From contig NZ_OZ038524.1 of NCBI RefSeq assembly GCF_964036635.1, positions 2,609,001 through 2,673,000 of the forward strand: a DNA stretch of 64,000 nt, in the 5' to 3' direction. Positions 34,352-44,470 of the stretch are shown here, in pieces (position 1 is the first letter of the stretch; the number at the start of each line of letters is the position of its first letter). Both the position numbers and the translations under genes were made by a program. The notes under the pieces were generated by a model. That model did not search any database. It was not told the DNA's origin and worked only from the letters and a program-made list of their open reading frames with translations. This DNA is from Tenacibaculum dicentrarchi. GTDB taxonomy: Bacteria; Bacteroidota; Bacteroidia; Flavobacteriales; Flavobacteriaceae.

Positions 34352-36121
34352 TTAAGAAGGTTCTTCACCTTCTAATAATGGTGTGGTTTGTAATACGAAA
34401 TCTTCTCCGTGAACATACTCATCATTTTCATCAACTTTACTGTAGTCATAAGCCCAACGGTGAACCTCAGGAATAGCTCCTGGCCAGTTTCCGTGAACGT
34501 GCTCTACTGGTGTAGTCCATTCTAAAGTATTTGATTTCCAAGGATTCATCGTTGCTTTTTGACCTCTGTACATTGAAATAAAGAAGTTTGCTAAGAATAT
34601 TAACTGAGCTGCTCCTCCTAAAAATGCCATTAAAGTCATAAATACGTTAATTTCAACTAAATCATCAAACATTGGAAAGTTTGAATTGGTGTAATAACGA
34701 CGTGGTAAACCTGCTAACCCAACAAAGTGCATCGGGAAAAATACTCCGTAAGCAGCAATTATAGTTAACCAAAAGTGCCAGTAACCTAATGTTTTATTCA
34801 TCATTTTACCATACATTTTAGGGAACCAGTGATACACACCTGCAAACATCCCTAATAAGGCAGATACTCCCATTACTAAGTGAAAGTGAGCTACTACGAA
34901 ATAGGTATCGTGTACGTTAATATCTAAAGCAGAATCTCCTAAAACTAATCCTGTTAAACCTCCTGTTACGAAGGTAGAAACTAATCCGATAGAAAATAAC
35001 ATGGCAGGGTTTAATTGTAAGTTTCCTTTCCAAAGTGTGGTTACATAGTTAAATGCTTTTACTGCCGATGGAATTGCAATTAATACCGTTGTAAAGGTAA
35101 ATACCGATCCTAAGAAAGGATTCATTCCTGATACAAACATGTGGTGACCCCAAACAATTGTTGATAAAAACGCAATTGCCATAATAGATCCAATCATTGC
35201 ACGGTACCCAAAAATTGGCTTACGTGCATTTGTTGAAATTACTTCAGATGTTAACCCTAATGCTGGTAATAAAATAATATATACTTCCGGGTGTCCTAAG
35301 AACCAGAATAAGTGTTCAAATAATACAGGCGATCCTCCTTGGTAGTGTAATACTTCTCCAGAGATAAAAATATCTGATAAGAAGAATGATGTTCCAAAAC
35401 TTCTATCAAAAATTAATAATAATGCCGCTGATAATAATACAGGAAACGAAACTACTCCAATAATTGCTGTTACAAAAAATGCCCACATTGTTAATGGTAA
35501 TCTGGTCATTTTCATTCCTTTTGTACGTAAATTCAAAATGGTAACGATGTAGTTTAACGATCCGATTAATGAAGAGGCAACGAAAATTGCCATCGATACT
35601 AACCATAAAGTCATTCCTGTACCCGATCCTGGAATTGCTTGTGGCAATGCCGATAATGGTGGATAAATTGTCCATCCTGCCGATGCCGGTCCTGCTTCTA
35701 CAAACAATGAAATTATCATAATTACTGATGATAAGAAAAATAACCAGTATGATACCATATTTAAGAAACCAGAAGCCATATCACGAGCTCCAATTTGCAA
35801 TGGAATTAATAAATTCGAAAAAGTACCACTTAAACCAGCAGTTAATACGAAAAATACCATTATTGTACCATGAATTGTTACCAACGCTAGGTACATATCA
35901 GGATCCATAATACCATCAGTTTGATGACTTCCTAAAAATGCTTCAATGATTGAAAAAGAAGTATCTGGCCATGCTATTTGTAAACGGAATAACATAGACA
36001 TAAATCCTCCTATAATTCCCATGAATATACCTGTAACAAGAAATTGTTTCGAGATCATTTTATGATCTTGACTAAAAATATATTTAGTTACAAATGTTTC
36101 TTTGTGATGATGTTCTGACAT
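34352..36121 (-). CDS. ctaD: Cytochrome c oxidase subunit I, aa3 type
   Basis: Catalytic core of the terminal oxidase, 589 residues and about 12 membrane helices. The heme and copper ligands are seen: HGTIM for a heme a ligand, HPEVYI with the His-Tyr pair of CuB, GHHMF for the two further CuB histidines, and VAHFHLVMG for the heme a3 and a ligands. It reduces oxygen to water and pumps protons, receiving electrons from CuA of subunit II. In flavobacteria this enzyme forms a supercomplex with alternative complex III, whose genes lie directly upstream. It is 30 bases downstream of subunit II. No subunit III gene follows; ruvB does. Confidence 0.95.
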   Translation of the reverse strand: MSEHHHKETFVTKYIFSQDHKMISKQFLVTGIFMGIIGGFMSMLFRLQIAWPDTSFSIIEAFLGSHQTDGIMDPDMYLALVTIHGTIMVFFVLTAGLSGTFSNLLIPLQIGARDMASGFLNMVSYWLFFLSSVIMIISLFVEAGPASAGWTIYPPLSALPQAIPGSGTGMTLWLVSMAIFVASSLIGSLNYIVTILNLRTKGMKMTRLPLTMWAFFVTAIIGVVSFPVLLSAALLLIFDRSFGTSFFLSDIFISGEVLHYQGGSPVLFEHLFWFLGHPEVYIILLPALGLTSEVISTNARKPIFGYRAMIGSIMAIAFLSTIVWGHHMFVSGMNPFLGSVFTFTTVLIAIPSAVKAFNYVTTLWKGNLQLNPAMLFSIGLVSTFVTGGLTGLVLGDSALDINVHDTYFVVAHFHLVMGVSALLGMFAGVYHWFPKMYGKMMNKTLGYWHFWLTIIAAYGVFFPMHFVGLAGLPRRYYTNSNFPMFDDLVEINVFMTLMAFLGGAAQLIFLANFFISMYRGQKATMNPWKSNTLEWTTPVEHVHGNWPGAIPEVHRWAYDYSKVDENDEYVHGEDFVLQTTPLLEGEEPS

Positions 36122-36151
36122 AATCTATTATATATACTTTAAAAAAATACC

Positions 36152-37159
36152 TTACTTAATAACTTGTGCTAATGTTTTTTGTGCTGACAACCATTTTTCA
36201 TATTCTGCTGGTTCAACAACAGTAATTTTCATTTGCATATTGTAATGAGAAGCTCCACAAATTTTATTACATAACAATAAATAATCAAACTCGTAAGGGT
36301 CTTCCCCTTTTGCTTTTCTTATTTTATTGATTCCGTCAGTTTTTGCAATAACCTCTGTACTTAAACGCATTTCTGCAGTAGTGTACTTTGGTGTAAAAGC
36401 AAATTGAGTAATCATTCCTGGTACACAGTTCATTTGCGCTCTAAAGTGAGGCATATATGCTGAGTGTAACACATCTTGAGAACGGAATTTAAAGACAACT
36501 TTTTTACCTTTTGGTAAAACCATTTCGGTAACTTTTTTATCATCTTGCGATTTTGGGTCAGACATATCAACACCCATAGAGTTAATACCTTTAATGAAGT
36601 TTACGTTTCCTAAACCTAATTCATTATCGGCACCTGCATAACGTGCTTGCCAGTCGAATTGTCTTGAATATACTTCAATTACAATTGGGTTTTCGTCATC
36701 ACCAACATACATAATGTTGTTCCAAGCCCATAAACCATATCCAATTAATAAAACAATAGTTACCGCTGGGATAACTGTCCATATCAATTCTAAGGTGTGA
36801 CTATCTGCATAAAACAATGCTTTTTTACCTTTTTTACCTCTATATTTGTAAGTAAAAAAGAAGATTAAAAATTGCATTCCAAACTGAACAATACCAATTA
36901 ACCAAAAGGTAATGTTAAATAAATTATCATCGTGCTCTCCTTCAATAGAGGCCGATTCTGGTAACATAATTACATTCATTGCTATTAAACAATAAACCAT
37001 CATTGCGTAAAGGAAAACTAAAAATCCTAAGGCAATTTTACCTTGTGTTTCGTTGTCTTTGTCTGTAGCTATTACAGATCGAAGATTCATAATACGGGTA
37101 ATTTGCCAGAAACTAACTCCTATTGCAATTGCTATGAAAATATAAAATAAAGCGAGCAT
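36152..37159 (-). CDS. ctaC: Cytochrome c oxidase subunit II
   Basis: A 335-residue subunit that receives electrons from cytochrome c through CuA. The CuA ligand set is present: a His in VLHSAYMPHFR, the motif CNKICGASH and the Met in YNMQMK. The usual Glu between the two cysteines (CxExC), which binds through its backbone, is Lys here. Four hydrophobic segments precede the cupredoxin domain (about 1-18, 45-67, 81-103 and 125-147) where canonical subunit II has two, so there is an N-terminal membrane extension. A TAAATTTG box about 47 bases upstream and a terminator after ActF suggest independent transcription from the act genes. Confidence 0.93.
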   Translation of the reverse strand: MLALFYIFIAIAIGVSFWQITRIMNLRSVIATDKDNETQGKIALGFLVFLYAMMVYCLIAMNVIMLPESASIEGEHDDNLFNITFWLIGIVQFGMQFLIFFFTYKYRGKKGKKALFYADSHTLELIWTVIPAVTIVLLIGYGLWAWNNIMYVGDDENPIVIEVYSRQFDWQARYAGADNELGLGNVNFIKGINSMGVDMSDPKSQDDKKVTEMVLPKGKKVVFKFRSQDVLHSAYMPHFRAQMNCVPGMITQFAFTPKYTTAEMRLSTEVIAKTDGINKIRKAKGEDPYEFDYLLLCNKICGASHYNMQMKITVVEPAEYEKWLSAQKTLAQVIK

Positions 37160-37205
37160 AAATATTAATATTTAATCGTTTTAAGAAAGACTCTTATAAA
37201 GTCTT

Positions 37206-37213
37206 CAAATTTA
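37206..37213 (-). promoter_or_regulatory. Candidate -7 box for the oxidase genes
   Basis: TAAATTTG on the minus strand matches TANNTTTG, about 46 bases before the subunit II start and downstream of the ActF terminator. Confidence 0.4.
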
Positions 37214-37260
37214 ATGTTTTTTTAATTCCTATGATATATGTCATAAGATATTTTTAAAGC

Positions 37261-37298
37261 AAAAAAATCACCTTTTTATCAAAAGTTAAAAAGGTGAT
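37261..37298 (-). terminator. Terminator after actF
   Basis: An 11-bp stem (37267-37277 with 37288-37298), 10-base loop, and seven A on the plus strand that become a T tract on the minus strand. It lies 12 bases after the actF stop and separates act from the oxidase genes. Confidence 0.75.
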
Positions 37299-37309
37299 AA
37301 TTATATCTT

Positions 37310-38767
37310 TTAATGACTATTACTATCTTGTCCTCTATGTTCAATATTATAGTAATGGTGTGTTTCACTTTCGTGTAAAAATGGATTCCCTTTTGCTAAT
37401 GGATTTGCTTTTGCAAAGGCATTAAAAGTAGCAAATATAAACAATCCTAAGAAGAATAAAATTCCACTTATTTCTCCAATCCCAAATCCGTATTGTGCAC
37501 CAACTGTTCCAGGCATAATCATCACGAATAAATCTAAATAATGACCTGCTAATATTACAACACCTCCTATTGTTACAAACCAAGGTACGCTTTTAAAATC
37601 ACTATTGATTAATAATAATACAGGAAAGATAAAGTTCATAACCACCATTGCCAAAAATGGTACTTTGTATTCATTAAAACGCAATAAGTAATATGTTGTT
37701 TCTTCAGGGATATCAGCATACCAAATTAACATAAACTGAGCAAACCATAAGTAGGTCCAAAATACTGAAAAACCAAACATATATTTCGCTAAATCATGAA
37801 TATGACTATCGTTTACAAATGGTAAGAAACCTTTAGCTCTTAAGTAAATTGTTACAAATGCAATTACTGTTAATGCCGATACTAAAAAAGTAGCTAATAC
37901 ATACCATCCAAATAATGTAGAGAACCAGTGTGGGTCAATTCCCATAATCCAATCCCAAGACATCATTGATTCTGTAATAAGGAAAAAGAATAAAAATACA
38001 ACAGAAATATTATAGTTTTTCATGTGTAATTTTAAATCTCCATTTTCTTGCTTTATAGATCCTTTTCTAATGATAAAACGATATACATTCCATACCGTTA
38101 AATAAAAGATACTTCTCATTAACCATCCTGGCGTGTTTAAAAACCATTTTTTACCATCTACAACAGCATCATAATTTGCGTGTTGCGGGTCAAAAACTCC
38201 TTCATTCATCCAAGGAAATAAATGATTCATATGCATAAATGTAGCGATTAAAAACACTAACATTATAGCACTTACATAATGTAAATTAGCTGTAATAGCT
38301 TCCATCACTCTAAATAACACTACAGACCAACCTGCTTGTGCTACTCTTTGAATTGCATAAAAAGCTAATACTAATAAAGTTACACCTAAAAAGAACATTA
38401 AAGCTACATAAAATGCTGCCCAAGGACGATTTTGCATTTGATGAAAAGCATGTTCTGCATGTGCATCATGATTATCAGCATGAACTTCAGTACTAGCTGT
38501 ATGTGTAGAAACTGCATCAGAGTGAGCAGTTGTTGCATGTGCTACTGATTCAGTATGTGATTCTGTTGTTTTTTCAGCATGAGTTGCTACTGCATGAGTA
38601 TCATTAGTAGCATGCTCATCATGATGAGCACCGTGCTGTTTTGCTAAAATTTCTTTTGCTTGTTCTAAAGTTTTAGGTGCCGACATAAAACTGATGGCAG
38701 TACCTAACGCTCCTAAAATAATAAGAGCAATAGCAAGTATTTTTAATTTTCCTGTAAACTGGTACAT
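37310..38767 (-). CDS. actF: Alternative complex III subunit ActF (quinol:cytochrome c oxidoreductase membrane subunit)
   Basis: A 485-residue polytopic membrane subunit related to ActC/NrfD, with about ten helices. It is part of the quinol-oxidising complex that replaces cytochrome bc1. Between the first helix (about 8-28) and the second (about 118) lies an unusual low-complexity segment, residues 45-109, with 15 histidines spaced among Ala, Thr, Ser, Glu and Asp. Such a stretch is not needed for the family fold and may bind metal or simply be a flexible linker. The gene is last in the act operon, 22 bases after actE, and is followed by a terminator. Confidence 0.92.
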   Translation of the reverse strand: MYQFTGKLKILAIALIILGALGTAISFMSAPKTLEQAKEILAKQHGAHHDEHATNDTHAVATHAEKTTESHTESVAHATTAHSDAVSTHTASTEVHADNHDAHAEHAFHQMQNRPWAAFYVALMFFLGVTLLVLAFYAIQRVAQAGWSVVLFRVMEAITANLHYVSAIMLVFLIATFMHMNHLFPWMNEGVFDPQHANYDAVVDGKKWFLNTPGWLMRSIFYLTVWNVYRFIIRKGSIKQENGDLKLHMKNYNISVVFLFFFLITESMMSWDWIMGIDPHWFSTLFGWYVLATFLVSALTVIAFVTIYLRAKGFLPFVNDSHIHDLAKYMFGFSVFWTYLWFAQFMLIWYADIPEETTYYLLRFNEYKVPFLAMVVMNFIFPVLLLINSDFKSVPWFVTIGGVVILAGHYLDLFVMIMPGTVGAQYGFGIGEISGILFFLGLFIFATFNAFAKANPLAKGNPFLHESETHHYYNIEHRGQDSNSH

Positions 38768-38789
38768 ATCTTAACTATCTATTATAGAG

Positions 38790-39338
38790 TTATTTTAATT
38801 CACTTCTTAACTTCTCTACATACTGTACAATTTGCCAACGTTCATTGTATTGTAATTGTCCTGCATGAGATCCCATTAAATTTTTACCATACATAATAAC
38901 ATGATAAATATTACCAGGGTTTAAGTCTCTTTCTTTATAGTTTGGTATACCGTTAAATTTATCTCTTTGAGATAAAATTCCGTTACCATCACCTTTTTTA
39001 CCATGACAAGCAGCACAGTAAATTCCGTATAACTCCTTACCTTTTGCTAAATTCTCTTCAGTAGTAGGTAAAGGGTTTTTTAAAGTTGCTTTTGCTTTTT
39101 CATATCCTTCATTTGTATTAGGAATATCATAAGCTACAATACCTTTTCTACTTACTGTACCTGCAACAGGTAACCTGTCTACCATTTTATTATTTATACC
39201 ATTTGCACCATTCGCATCATAAGGAACAGATACATACATATCAGGCATATATTGTAGTTGTGGTTTACGTTTATCTCCACATGAAATAACACTTGTTATA
39301 ACAACTAAAGCTACGATTATTTTCACAAAACTCTTCAT
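38790..39338 (-). CDS. actE: Alternative complex III subunit ActE, monoheme cytochrome c lipoprotein
   Basis: A 182-residue lipoprotein (lipobox VISC, Cys20) with one c-type heme site CAACH at 108-112 and a Met-containing segment KNLMGSH later as the likely sixth ligand. In alternative complex III this subunit passes electrons from ActA toward the oxidase. It lies 9 bases after actD and 22 before actF in the same operon. Confidence 0.93.
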   Translation of the reverse strand: MKSFVKIIVALVVITSVISCGDKRKPQLQYMPDMYVSVPYDANGANGINNKMVDRLPVAGTVSRKGIVAYDIPNTNEGYEKAKATLKNPLPTTEENLAKGKELYGIYCAACHGKKGDGNGILSQRDKFNGIPNYKERDLNPGNIYHVIMYGKNLMGSHAGQLQYNERWQIVQYVEKLRSELK

Positions 39339-39347
39339 ATCTCTTTA

Positions 39348-39875
39348 TTAGTGCTTTTCTACTATGTTAATTTCTACAGCTCCTGTTGTTTCTAACAAAG
39401 CCTTTAACTCTTCCTCATTTCCATTAACAGGAATTTCCATTAAAAAATGGTCATCTGTTGTTCTAGGGTCAGGATTCTCTGCTTCTTTAAATGGCCATAT
39501 TCTACTTCTCATATAAAAAGTAATAACCATTAAGTGAGCTGCAAAAAACACTGTTAATTCAAACATAATTGGCACGAATGCTGGCATATTAGCAAACCAA
39601 CTAAAGTTTGGTTTACCACCAATATCTTGTGGCCAATCTTGAATCATCATATAATTAGTCATCCAAATAGCAAAACTTAAACCTGTTATTCCGTAAAAGA
39701 ATGCAGTAATAGCTAAACGTGTAGGTGCTAATCCTAATGCTTTGTCTAATCCGTGAACTGGGAATGGACAAAATACCTCTTCAATGTGATGATGTTCTCC
39801 TTTGATTTTCTTAACGGCATCCATTAAGATATCATCATCATTATAAAATGCGTGAATTACTTTACTAGTGCTCAT
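39348..39875 (-). CDS. actD: Alternative complex III subunit ActD (DUF3341)
   Basis: A 175-residue membrane subunit with two helices (about 56-76 and 100-122) and the DUF3341 pattern: AFYNDDDILMDAVKKIK at the N-terminus and EVFCPFPVHGLDKALGL. It is a structural subunit of the complex with no cofactor motif. Its start overlaps the end of actC by 11 bases, indicating translational coupling. Confidence 0.93.
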   Translation of the reverse strand: MSTSKVIHAFYNDDDILMDAVKKIKGEHHHIEEVFCPFPVHGLDKALGLAPTRLAITAFFYGITGLSFAIWMTNYMMIQDWPQDIGGKPNFSWFANMPAFVPIMFELTVFFAAHLMVITFYMRSRIWPFKEAENPDPRTTDDHFLMEIPVNGNEEELKALLETTGAVEINIVEKH

Positions 39876-41265
39876 TGTTTTCTTCTCTTAATTTTTTAAA
39901 ATTCTGTCCTGAAGACTTCAAGATAGTCTTAACTTCTGCTTGTGCAATTACTGGGAAAGTTCTTGCATATAATAAGAATAATACAAAGAAAAAACCAATA
40001 GTTCCTACAAAAATACCCACATCTACAAATGTTGGCTCAAAACGCCACCATGTTGATGGTAAATGACCTTTACTTAGTACAATTGCAATAATATCGAAAC
40101 GCTCAAACCACATACCAATATTAATGATGATAGAGATGATAAAAGAGAAAATAAAGCTTCTTCTTAATTTCTTAATCCATAAAAATTGTGGTAAAATAAT
40201 ATTACACCATAATAATGACCAGAATGCCCATCCGTAAGCACCTGCTTCAGCACCAAAAGATAAATAAGTATAATTTTCATAAGGTGAACCTGTATACCAT
40301 GCAATAAAGAATTCTGTTGCATAAGCTACAGCTACAATACCACCTGTTAAAAGGATTACGATATTCATATATTCTACGTGTAAACGTGTAATATAAGCTT
40401 CCATATTTGTAACCTTACGCATAATACCTAATAAGGTTTGTACCATTGCAAATCCTGAAAAGATTGCTCCAGCTACGAAATAAGGAGGAAATATTGTTGA
40501 GTGCCATCCTGGGTTAATAGAAGTAGCAAAATCCATTGATACAATTGTATGTACTGAAAGTACTAATGGTGTAGCTAAACCTGCTAACACTAATGATACT
40601 TCTTCAAAACGTTGCCAATCTTTAGTTCTACCTGACCATCCGAAAGATAATAAACCGTATATTTTCTTTTGAAAAGGCTTTACTGCTCTATCACGAATCA
40701 TTGCAAAATCAGGTAATAAACCTGTCCACCAGAAAACTAATGATACAGATAAATAAGTTGAAATTGCGAATACATCCCATAATAATGGTGAGTTAAAGTT
40801 AACCCATAATGATCCGAATTGATTTGGCATTGGTAATACCCAATATCCATTCCATGGACGTCCCATGTGAATAATAGGAAATAAACCTGCTTGGAATACG
40901 GCAAAAATTGTCATTGCTTCTGCCGAACGGTTAATTGCCATTCTCCATTTTTGACGGAATAATAATAGTACTGCAGAAATTAAAGTTCCTGCGTGACCAA
41001 TACCTACCCACCATACGAAGTTGGTAATATCCCATGCCCAACCAATGTTTTTACTTAATCCCCATACACCGATACCTGTACCGACTGTATAGAAAATACA
41101 CCCAAACCCCCATAACATTGCTGCTAAGGAGATAAAAAATGCGATATACCAATTTTGATTTGCTTTACCTTCTATCGGTTTTGCAATGTCTTCAGTGATA
41201 TCATGGTAACTTTTGTTACCCAACACTAAAGGTTCTCTATAAGATGATTCGTAATGAGACGACAT
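39865..41265 (-). CDS. actC: Alternative complex III subunit ActC (NrfD/PsrC-like)
   Basis: A 466-residue NrfD-type membrane protein with about ten helices. It forms the main quinol-binding membrane part of the complex together with ActF. Recognisable segments include FVWWVGIGHAGTLISAVLLL and the FWWTGLLPD region. The gene follows actB after 27 bases and overlaps actD. Confidence 0.93.
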   Translation of the reverse strand: MSSHYESSYREPLVLGNKSYHDITEDIAKPIEGKANQNWYIAFFISLAAMLWGFGCIFYTVGTGIGVWGLSKNIGWAWDITNFVWWVGIGHAGTLISAVLLLFRQKWRMAINRSAEAMTIFAVFQAGLFPIIHMGRPWNGYWVLPMPNQFGSLWVNFNSPLLWDVFAISTYLSVSLVFWWTGLLPDFAMIRDRAVKPFQKKIYGLLSFGWSGRTKDWQRFEEVSLVLAGLATPLVLSVHTIVSMDFATSINPGWHSTIFPPYFVAGAIFSGFAMVQTLLGIMRKVTNMEAYITRLHVEYMNIVILLTGGIVAVAYATEFFIAWYTGSPYENYTYLSFGAEAGAYGWAFWSLLWCNIILPQFLWIKKLRRSFIFSFIISIIINIGMWFERFDIIAIVLSKGHLPSTWWRFEPTFVDVGIFVGTIGFFFVLFLLYARTFPVIAQAEVKTILKSSGQNFKKLREENNEH

Positions 41266-41292
41266 AAATCTATATACTTATTAGTTTTATTA

Positions 41293-44200
41293 TTAAGCTT
41301 CGTTTGTATTTCTTACTTTCACTTGATACACTACATTTGGTTTTGTTCCAATATAGTCTAATACGTGAAAAGCCCTATCATCCTCTTTTAATGCAGCCAC
41401 TGCATCTTTAGGATTATTAACATCTCCAAACACCATTGCTCCTGTAGAACAAGCCGATGAACATGCTGTTTCAAATTCATCTTTACGTACCGCTCTACCT
41501 TCTTTTTTAGCATTTAAGATAGTTGCCTGTGTCATTTGGATACACATAGAACATTTTTCCATTACTCCACGAGAACGAACTACTACATCTGGGTTTAACA
41601 CCATTTTTCCGTATTCGTTATTCATATTGAAGTCAAACTCTTCATTTTCTGAGTAATTAAACCAGTTAAAACGACGAACTCTATAAGGACAGTTGTTTGC
41701 ACAATATCTTGTACCAACACATCTGTTATAAGCCATTTGGTTTTGACCTTGACGACCATGTGATGTTGCTGCTACTGGACATACTGTTTCACACGGAGCA
41801 TGATTACAGTGCTGACACATCATTGGTTGGAAAGCTACTTCTGGGTTTTCTGCAGAATTTTCTAAAGCGTCAAATAAATCACCTTTACTTAATTCTAAAA
41901 CTTTTTCAGTATACTTTCTTTCAACTTCTTTATTAGATAATCTAGGATTTTCAGCTCTAAATTCTTCAATAGTCATTGAAGCTTCATGTTGCTTATCTGA
42001 AACAGTAGAAGAATAATAACGGTCAATACGTAACCAGTGCATATCTCTACCTACTCTAACTTCATCTTTACCAACAACTGGCACATTGTTTTCTGCATGA
42101 CATGCTACAACACAAGCCCCACATCCTGTACAAGATGTTAAATCAATAGATAAATTAAAGTGATGTCCTATTTCACGGTTATGTTCTGCCCATAAATCAA
42201 CACTTTTAGCTTCAACCTCTTGGTGATCATAAGATACCATTGATGGTTTATTCCAAGTATGTTTTGGATCTAAAGTTTTATCAGATACTTGCTTTAAAGT
42301 AGCTTCTTTTAAAATATCATTACGACCTGCAAGAGTACTTTGTACTTGAGTACAAGCAAACTTATGCCATCCTGATGTTTTTTCAATAGAAACATTGTAT
42401 TGAACATTGTTTCCATCTTTATAAAGAGGATACGCGTTTAAACCAACTTGCATCTCATCTTTTAAACTTTGAGTTCTACCGTATCCTAATGCTAAACTTA
42501 CAGATCCTTTTGCTTGACCTGGCTGAATCATAACTGGAACTTTCTCTACAGAAACTCCATTTACTGTTACAGTAGCATAGTTACCATTAATAGCACCATT
42601 ATCTTTCACAGGATTTTCAAAACCTAATTCTTTAGCATCAGCCATTGAAACGGTTAAGTAATTATCCCAAGATGCACGTGTAATAGGGTCTGGTAATTCT
42701 TGTAACCAAGGGTTATTTGCCTGTTTACCATCACCTAATGCAGTTGATGAAAATAAGTTTAATTCAAATCCAGAAGCAGTACTTGTAGCTTTTAATAACT
42801 CAGATACTGTATTTGTTATAACTACTGCAGATTCAAAAGTTTCTTCTTGTTCAGAAGTAATAACATTTGATTTGAAAAAACCATCGTGTAATGCTTGATT
42901 CCAAGATGCTCCTGCTAAAACATTAGTACTCCAAAACTCTTTTAAAGTATCATAATAGTTTACAGAACTACCTGACCATTTTAATAACACATCTTGTAAC
43001 TGACGTGTATTAAATAATGGTGAAATTGTTGGTTGCATTAAACTATACGTACCTTTAGTTATTGTAACATCTCCCCAACTCTCTAAGTTATGAGGTGCTG
43101 GTAACGTATATTGTGTAGCATTAGCTGTTGCATCATTTTGAGTTGATAAAGCAACAGATAATTTTAATTTCTTAATTCCTTCTGCTAAATCAGCAGCATT
43201 TGCTAAAGTATATAAAGGATTTGTATTATAAGTAACTAAACCTTTTACAACTCCTGCTTTAATATCAGCAACTAATTGAGCCACTTGAGTATCGTTACCT
43301 TGACGTGTTAAATTAACAGCTTTAGTATCGAATATCTCACTATTTAATTTCTCGTTAATAGCAAAAGCAATTAACTGAGCATTTTTATCATTTAATCCAG
43401 TAACAACAACTCCTTTTGATCCTGCCTTTTTTAAACTAACTGCTAGTTTTTTAATTTCAGCATCAATTTTAGTTGCTTTAGAAGGAATTGACTCTCCTGT
43501 TACTTCGTTATATAAATTAACTAAAGCATATACTTGTTCAGATGGTTTTACAACCAATCTTTTATCAGCATTTGCTCCTGCTAAAGACATATTACTTTCT
43601 ACCTGAACATGGTAAGACATTTTACCAGATTCAGCTCTACGACCGTCAGCATATGATTTTTCATAACCTCCTTGCCAGTCTCCAATAAAGTCAGCTCCAA
43701 TTGAAGCAATTACTTCAGCTTTACTAAAATCGTAATTAGGTAAAGCACGTGTACCATACATTGCTTCAAAAGCATCTGCAGTTGCACTTTCTGAAATAGC
43801 ATCATAAACAACATGCTTTACGTTTGGATACGCAGCAGTAAATTCTTTAATTACTTTTTCAGTTGAAGGACTTGCTAACGTACCTGTTAATAATACTACA
43901 GGTTCGTTTGCTGTTTTTAACTCATTTAAAGTTGCTACAATTTCTTTATCTGCAGTTGCCCAAGAAATTTGCTCAGCACCTTTTTTAGGTTCTTTTAAAC
44001 GTAATTGATCATCGTATAATGATAAAACAGATGCTTGAGTACGTGCGTTTGTTTCTCCTGATGCTAATTTATTAGGCATTACAAGAATTGGACGACCTTC
44101 ACGTGTTTTTACTAATACGTTTGCAAAATCAAAACCATCTGCAATTGTAGTTGCATACCAATCTGCAACACCTACAACGATATCATTTGGTTGTACTACA

Positions 44201-44439
44201 TAAGGGATTGATTTTCTTACTGGACCCTCACAAGCTGCTAAAGAAGCTGCTGCTGTGGTAAATCCAACATATTTCAAGAAATCTCTACGTGAGGTTGATG
44301 AAGTTTCTAACGTTTCTTTATCACCTAAAAATTCATCTGTAGGAATATCTTGTACAAACTCATTATTACGTAGCGTTTCAACAACAGAACTACCTTTTAG
44401 TTCTTCAACACTTTGCCAGTATTTTTTGTTTGAAGCCAT
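41293..44439 (-). CDS. actB: Alternative complex III subunit ActB (Tat-exported Fe-S / molybdopterin-like)
   Basis: A 1048-residue fusion. Near residue 50 is a displaced Tat motif SRRDFLKYVG followed by AAASLAAC, a probable lipobox, so it is exported folded and likely lipid-anchored. The central part is a molybdopterin-oxidoreductase-like domain, which in this complex lacks the cofactor. The C-terminal third is a ferredoxin-like domain with cysteine clusters CTGCGACVVAC, CQHCNHAPCETVC, CVGTRYCANNC and CSMC with a final CSSAC, fitting three 4Fe-4S and one 3Fe-4S cluster as described for the complex. It lies 31 bases after actA. Confidence 0.94.
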   Translation of the reverse strand: MASNKKYWQSVEELKGSSVVETLRNNEFVQDIPTDEFLGDKETLETSSTSRRDFLKYVGFTTAAASLAACEGPVRKSIPYVVQPNDIVVGVADWYATTIADGFDFANVLVKTREGRPILVMPNKLASGETNARTQASVLSLYDDQLRLKEPKKGAEQISWATADKEIVATLNELKTANEPVVLLTGTLASPSTEKVIKEFTAAYPNVKHVVYDAISESATADAFEAMYGTRALPNYDFSKAEVIASIGADFIGDWQGGYEKSYADGRRAESGKMSYHVQVESNMSLAGANADKRLVVKPSEQVYALVNLYNEVTGESIPSKATKIDAEIKKLAVSLKKAGSKGVVVTGLNDKNAQLIAFAINEKLNSEIFDTKAVNLTRQGNDTQVAQLVADIKAGVVKGLVTYNTNPLYTLANAADLAEGIKKLKLSVALSTQNDATANATQYTLPAPHNLESWGDVTITKGTYSLMQPTISPLFNTRQLQDVLLKWSGSSVNYYDTLKEFWSTNVLAGASWNQALHDGFFKSNVITSEQEETFESAVVITNTVSELLKATSTASGFELNLFSSTALGDGKQANNPWLQELPDPITRASWDNYLTVSMADAKELGFENPVKDNGAINGNYATVTVNGVSVEKVPVMIQPGQAKGSVSLALGYGRTQSLKDEMQVGLNAYPLYKDGNNVQYNVSIEKTSGWHKFACTQVQSTLAGRNDILKEATLKQVSDKTLDPKHTWNKPSMVSYDHQEVEAKSVDLWAEHNREIGHHFNLSIDLTSCTGCGACVVACHAENNVPVVGKDEVRVGRDMHWLRIDRYYSSTVSDKQHEASMTIEEFRAENPRLSNKEVERKYTEKVLELSKGDLFDALENSAENPEVAFQPMMCQHCNHAPCETVCPVAATSHGRQGQNQMAYNRCVGTRYCANNCPYRVRRFNWFNYSENEEFDFNMNNEYGKMVLNPDVVVRSRGVMEKCSMCIQMTQATILNAKKEGRAVRKDEFETACSSACSTGAMVFGDVNNPKDAVAALKEDDRAFHVLDYIGTKPNVVYQVKVRNTNEA

Positions 44440-44470
44440 TTATATATGTGTTTTTCTACTTTCTAATTGA

